A DNA stretch of 64,000 bases from Cohnella mopanensis (lineage in GTDB: Bacteria; Bacillota; Bacilli; Paenibacillales; Paenibacillaceae), in contig NZ_JAKRWM010000027.1 of NCBI RefSeq assembly GCF_022352055.1, positions 1 through 64,000 of the forward strand, given 5' to 3'. The notes below the pieces were generated by a model that worked only from the letters and a program-made list of their open reading frames with translations, searched no databases and was not told where the DNA came from. How positions within the stretch are numbered: position 1 is the stretch's first letter; every line of letters starts with the position of its first letter. Below are positions 60,874 through 64,000 of this stretch, one piece after another. The position numbers and the translations under genes are program-made.

Positions 60874-62877
60874 ATGAATCGGTTCATCCGTAACACAGGT
60901 TTCTACTTACTTATCTTTTTGGTGACTGTTGGTATCGTTCAGTTTTTCATTGGGAAGAACGAGACGACCAAGGAACTTAGCTACAGCGAAATCATTAAAG
61001 TGGTTCAAGAAGGCAATGTCAGCAAATTGACCTTGCAAATGCAAAGCGGTACTTACTTGGTAACCGGTGAGTATAAACCGAAGTCCTCGACCGAGAAAGG
61101 CGAGACTTTCACGGGGCGTGCGCCGGTGGCTGATTATGCCACGGAGCAATTCGAGAAGTTGAGCAAGGAAAAGGGTTTCTCGTACGAGTTCAAAAAAATG
61201 CCGGGACAAAGCTTCTGGCTGACATTTTTGACTTCCATCATTCCGTTCATTATCATGTTCGTCCTCTTCTTCTTCCTGATTAATCAGGCACAGGGTGGCG
61301 GCGGCAAAGTAATGAACTTCGGCAAGAGCCGCGCCCGTCTTTATAATGAAGAGAAAAAGCGGGTAACGTTCGAAGATGTAGCCGGAGCGGATGAAGAGAA
61401 GCAGGAGTTGGTCGAAGTCGTGGAATTCCTGAAGGATCCTCGCAAGTTCGCCGCTGTTGGCGCTCGGATTCCTAAAGGCGTTCTTCTCGTAGGTCCTCCT
61501 GGTACGGGTAAAACCTTGCTGGCTCGCGCCGTTGCGGGTGAAGCGGGCGTTCCGTTCTTCACGATCTCCGGTTCGGATTTCGTTGAAATGTTCGTGGGCG
61601 TCGGGGCATCCCGTGTTCGTGATTTGTTCGAAAACGCGAAGAAAAATTCGCCTTGTATTATCTTTATCGATGAGATCGATGCCGTTGGACGTCAACGGGG
61701 CGCAGGCCTCGGCGGCGGACATGACGAGCGTGAACAAACGCTGAACCAACTCCTCGTGGAGATGGATGGTTTTGGAGCTAACGAAGGCATTATTATCGTT
61801 GCCGCGACTAACCGTCCTGACATTCTCGATCCAGCCTTGCTTCGTCCGGGCCGTTTCGACCGTCAGATCACGGTGGATCGTCCAGACGTAAAAGGCCGCG
61901 AAGCGGTTCTGAAAGTTCACGCACGCAACAAGCCGCTTAACAAGGACGTACGCCTTGGCACGATCGCCAAACGGACGACCGGATTTACCGGAGCGGATCT
62001 GGAGAACTTATTGAATGAAGCGGCGTTGCTTGCTGCTCGCCGGAATAAGAAAGATATCGCAATGCAGGAAGTTGACGAGGCGATCGACCGCGTCATCGTC
62101 GGTACCGAGAAGAAGAGCCGGGTGATCAGCGATCGTGAGAAGCGTATTGTAGCTTACCATGAAGCGGGTCATACGATTGCCGGATTCTTCCTTGAGCATG
62201 CCGATACGGTGCACAAAGTAACGATCATTCCACGCGGGAAAGCTGGCGGATACGTCATCATGCTGCCGAAGGAAGATCGTATGCTCGTCACTAAGCAAGA
62301 GCTCCTCGACAAAGTCACTGGTTTGCTTGCAGGCCGTGCAGCCGAGGAAATCTTCATCGGGGAAATCGGCACGGGCGCTTATAGCGACTTCAAGTCCGCG
62401 ACAAGTATCGTGCGCGCGATGATCATGGAATACGGGATGAGTGAGAAGCTCGGAACGATGCAATTCGGTAGCTCCCAAGGTCAAGTGTTCCTAGGACGAG
62501 ATATCGGACATGAACAGAACTATTCCGATGCGATCGCTTACGAGATTGACCAAGAGATGCAGAGCATTACGCGTGACTGTTATGATCGCGCTAAGAAACT
62601 GCTTACCGAGAAGAGCGATGAGATGCACTTGATCGCGAAGACATTGCTCGATGAAGAGACGCTTGATCTGGATCAGATCAAATCCCTCATCGAGAAAGGC
62701 GTAATCGGATCAAGCGAAGACGGAGAAGGTTCCGCAGCGGAGGAAGAATCCAAAGCAGAACCGATCGTGGATACGCTAGGCAACGTCAAAGTACGGATTC
62801 AAACCCGTGAAGACGAGCCGCTGGCAACTATGCCGGATTTGCGCAAGGACGATGAAGGCTCCGACGAGCCTAAATAA
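60874..62877 (+). CDS. ftsH: ATP-dependent zinc metalloprotease FtsH
   Basis: A 667-residue membrane AAA+ protease. It has two helices (about 7-24 and 110-132) around an external domain, Walker A GPPGTGKT near residue 208, Walker B IIFIDEIDAVG, the second region of homology ATNRPDILDPALLRPGRFD, and the zinc site HEAGH near residue 429. The C-terminus is an acidic tail. It degrades membrane proteins and regulators including SpoVM in B. subtilis. GAGAGGAGGT precedes the ATG. Confidence 0.97.
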   Translation: MNRFIRNTGFYLLIFLVTVGIVQFFIGKNETTKELSYSEIIKVVQEGNVSKLTLQMQSGTYLVTGEYKPKSSTEKGETFTGRAPVADYATEQFEKLSKEKGFSYEFKKMPGQSFWLTFLTSIIPFIIMFVLFFFLINQAQGGGGKVMNFGKSRARLYNEEKKRVTFEDVAGADEEKQELVEVVEFLKDPRKFAAVGARIPKGVLLVGPPGTGKTLLARAVAGEAGVPFFTISGSDFVEMFVGVGASRVRDLFENAKKNSPCIIFIDEIDAVGRQRGAGLGGGHDEREQTLNQLLVEMDGFGANEGIIIVAATNRPDILDPALLRPGRFDRQITVDRPDVKGREAVLKVHARNKPLNKDVRLGTIAKRTTGFTGADLENLLNEAALLAARRNKKDIAMQEVDEAIDRVIVGTEKKSRVISDREKRIVAYHEAGHTIAGFFLEHADTVHKVTIIPRGKAGGYVIMLPKEDRMLVTKQELLDKVTGLLAGRAAEEIFIGEIGTGAYSDFKSATSIVRAMIMEYGMSEKLGTMQFGSSQGQVFLGRDIGHEQNYSDAIAYEIDQEMQSITRDCYDRAKKLLTEKSDEMHLIAKTLLDEETLDLDQIKSLIEKGVIGSSEDGEGSAAEEESKAEPIVDTLGNVKVRIQTREDEPLATMPDLRKDDEGSDEPK

Positions 62878-62892
62878 GATTAGTTACAGTCA

Positions 62893-62938
62893 ACAGGGGG
62901 TTCCCGCGCTTAACGGCGTGGGGCCCCCTGTTTTTTTG
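62893..62938 (+). terminator. terminator after ftsH
   Basis: ACAGGGGGTTCCCGCGC pairs with GCGTGGGGCCCCCTGT, then T7. Confidence 0.88.
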
Positions 62939-63007
62939 TACGGTTGAGAAAGCTGCGGGAGCGCGTGAGGTCGAGGGACCCAAGTGGCTGGAGGCATAGC
63001 TGTAGTC

Positions 63008-63075
63008 AGGCAAAACCGGACTGCAAGGTGCAATAGAGTGGAATCAGTAACTGTAGTTGGGTAAAACCGGATAAG
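63008..63075. repeat. two relatives of the 51-bp repeat core
   Basis: CTGTAGTCAGGCAAAACC followed by GGACTGCA near 63008, and CTGTAGTTGGGTAAAACC followed by GGATA near 63051. Both keep the TGTAGTY-GG-AAAACC core seen in the tandem array at 56.6 kb. Confidence 0.6.
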
Positions 63076-63147
63076 AGGCGGAAAGCAATTGCGCGCAGAG
63101 AGTTAATAAATGCCAAGAAAAAGGGCTTCCAATCGTTGCAAGATGAA

Positions 63148-63176
63148 TTGACAGCCTTATCTGGCAAGTGTAAATT
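63148..63176 (+). promoter_or_regulatory. predicted nadA promoter
   Basis: TTGACA (63148-63153), 17 bases, TAAATT (63171-63176). No NiaR operator was recognised with confidence. Confidence 0.5.
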
Positions 63177-63282
63177 AAGTGTTAATGAACGAAGTCCTTT
63201 TCGTCCACACTACAGACAGCATCCCCGCCATGTTTGTGCATTCATTCACAAACTATCGGTTCATCTTAGGGAGGTATCATGC

Positions 63283-64000
63283 ATGGAAGCTTTAGCCTTA
63301 GAGCGCAAAGCAGAGCAGAACCGCGAATTACGCGAACGGCTTATGCAGCTTAAGAAGGAACGTAATGCTATTATTCTCGCTCATTATTATCAGCGCGATG
63401 AAATACAGGAGGTTGCGGATTTCCGCGGAGACTCGTTCCTCCTCGCACAGAAAGCGGCGTCGACGGATGCGGACGTGATCGTATTTTGCGGCGTACACTT
63501 CATGGGGGAAAGCGCCAAGATTCTTGCGCCCCACAAGACTGTACTCGTTCCGGATGAACGAGCAGGCTGTCCTATGGCGGATATGGTTAATCCAATCGGT
63601 CTTAGAGAGCTGAAGGCCAAGCATCCGAATGCTAAGGTCGTCACTTACATTAACTCTTCGGCGGACGTAAAGGCAGAGACGGATATTTGCTGTACGTCGG
63701 CTAACGCGGTCAAGGTCGTCAATTCAGTCGATTCGGACGAAATTATTTGGTGCCCGGATAAGAACTTAGGACATTACGTTGCCCAGCATACCGACAAGAA
63801 AATGATTATATGGGAAGGTTACTGCAACACTCACGACATGCTAACGATTAAAGATGTCGAGGAAATGCGGGCCAAATACCCGAATGCGGAATTCGTCGTT
63901 CATCCCGAATGCCGTCCGGAAGTCGTAGCGATGGCCGATTTTGTAGGAAGCACGACGGGTATTTTGAAACATTGCCGTGAATCGAGCCGCAAAGAATTTA
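63283..64000 (+). CDS. nadA: quinolinate synthase NadA (5' part, cut by the window edge)
   Basis: The first 239 residues of NadA. LAHYYQRDEIQEVADFRGDS near residue 30, FCGVHFMGESAKIL near residue 67 and CCTSANA near residue 131 are family motifs; Cys residues of the 4Fe-4S site lie in these segments and further on. NadA condenses iminoaspartate with dihydroxyacetone phosphate in NAD synthesis. AGGGAGGT at 63268-63275 serves ATG 63283. B. subtilis has coaX here instead. Confidence 0.93.
   Translation, partial: MEALALERKAEQNRELRERLMQLKKERNAIILAHYYQRDEIQEVADFRGDSFLLAQKAASTDADVIVFCGVHFMGESAKILAPHKTVLVPDERAGCPMADMVNPIGLRELKAKHPNAKVVTYINSSADVKAETDICCTSANAVKVVNSVDSDEIIWCPDKNLGHYVAQHTDKKMIIWEGYCNTHDMLTIKDVEEMRAKYPNAEFVVHPECRPEVVAMADFVGSTTGILKHCRESSRKEF

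Overview
The window is a contiguous piece of a Firmicutes (Bacilli) chromosome, most likely Paenibacillaceae (Paenibacillus or Cohnella-like). The evidence is gene order. From csfB at 0.7 kb to ftsH at 62.9 kb it follows the origin-proximal block of Bacillus subtilis (csfB, yaaO, tmk, darA, yaaR, holB, ricT, yabA, yabB, rsmI, abrB, yabD, yabE, rnmV, ksgA, yabG, veg, sspF, ispE, purR, ridA, spoVG, glmU, prs, ctc, pth, fin, mfd, spoVT, spoVB-like, yabN, rqcP, yabP, yabQ, divIC, yabR, spoIIE, yabS, yabT, tilS, hpt, ftsH). Many sporulation genes show an endospore former. Nearly all genes lie on the + strand. No rRNA, tRNA, insertion sequence, prophage or CRISPR array was seen.

Regions. 0-16 kb: a divergent membrane protein, csfB, a decarboxylase-family enzyme, a polytopic membrane protein not expected at this place, then DNA replication, nucleotide and RNA-modification genes; abrB (- strand) with tandem Spo0A boxes; an HD-domain phosphohydrolase with three perfect Spo0A-box heptamers upstream; tatD; and a c-di-AMP riboswitch in front of a YabE-type 3D/G5 cell-wall protein. 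16-28.7 kb: sporulation and housekeeping genes with recognisable sigma-K, tandem sigma-A, sigma-G, sigma-H, sigma-F-like and sigma-B/F-like promoters, ending with mfd. 28.7-45.1 kb: a block of about 16 kb inserted between mfd and spoVT, carrying a PrsA-like foldase, a MetNPQ-type ABC transporter, a 1305-residue S-layer-homology protein, a urea ABC transporter (urtABCDE) and a cobalt/nickel ECF transporter (cbiM, cbiN and a cbiQ-cbiO fusion). 45.2-62.9 kb: conserved order resumes, broken by a lactonase-family gene and by repeat-rich intergenic regions. 63.3 kb to the end: the 5' part of nadA.

The most informative signal is nitrogen regulation across two neighbouring transporters. The urtA region holds two 17-bp TGTNA-N7-TNACA (TnrA/GlnR) boxes and the cbiM promoter holds a third, about 51 bp upstream of its predicted start point. 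Urea uptake and nickel uptake (nickel is the urease cofactor) would then be co-controlled by nitrogen supply. A second theme is c-di-AMP: a receptor protein (DarA) and a c-di-AMP riboswitch lie about 8 kb apart. A third is three unrelated families of short (20-26 bp) or 51-bp intergenic repeats at 42.0, 50.1-50.3 and 56.6/63.0 kb, which no annotated feature explains.
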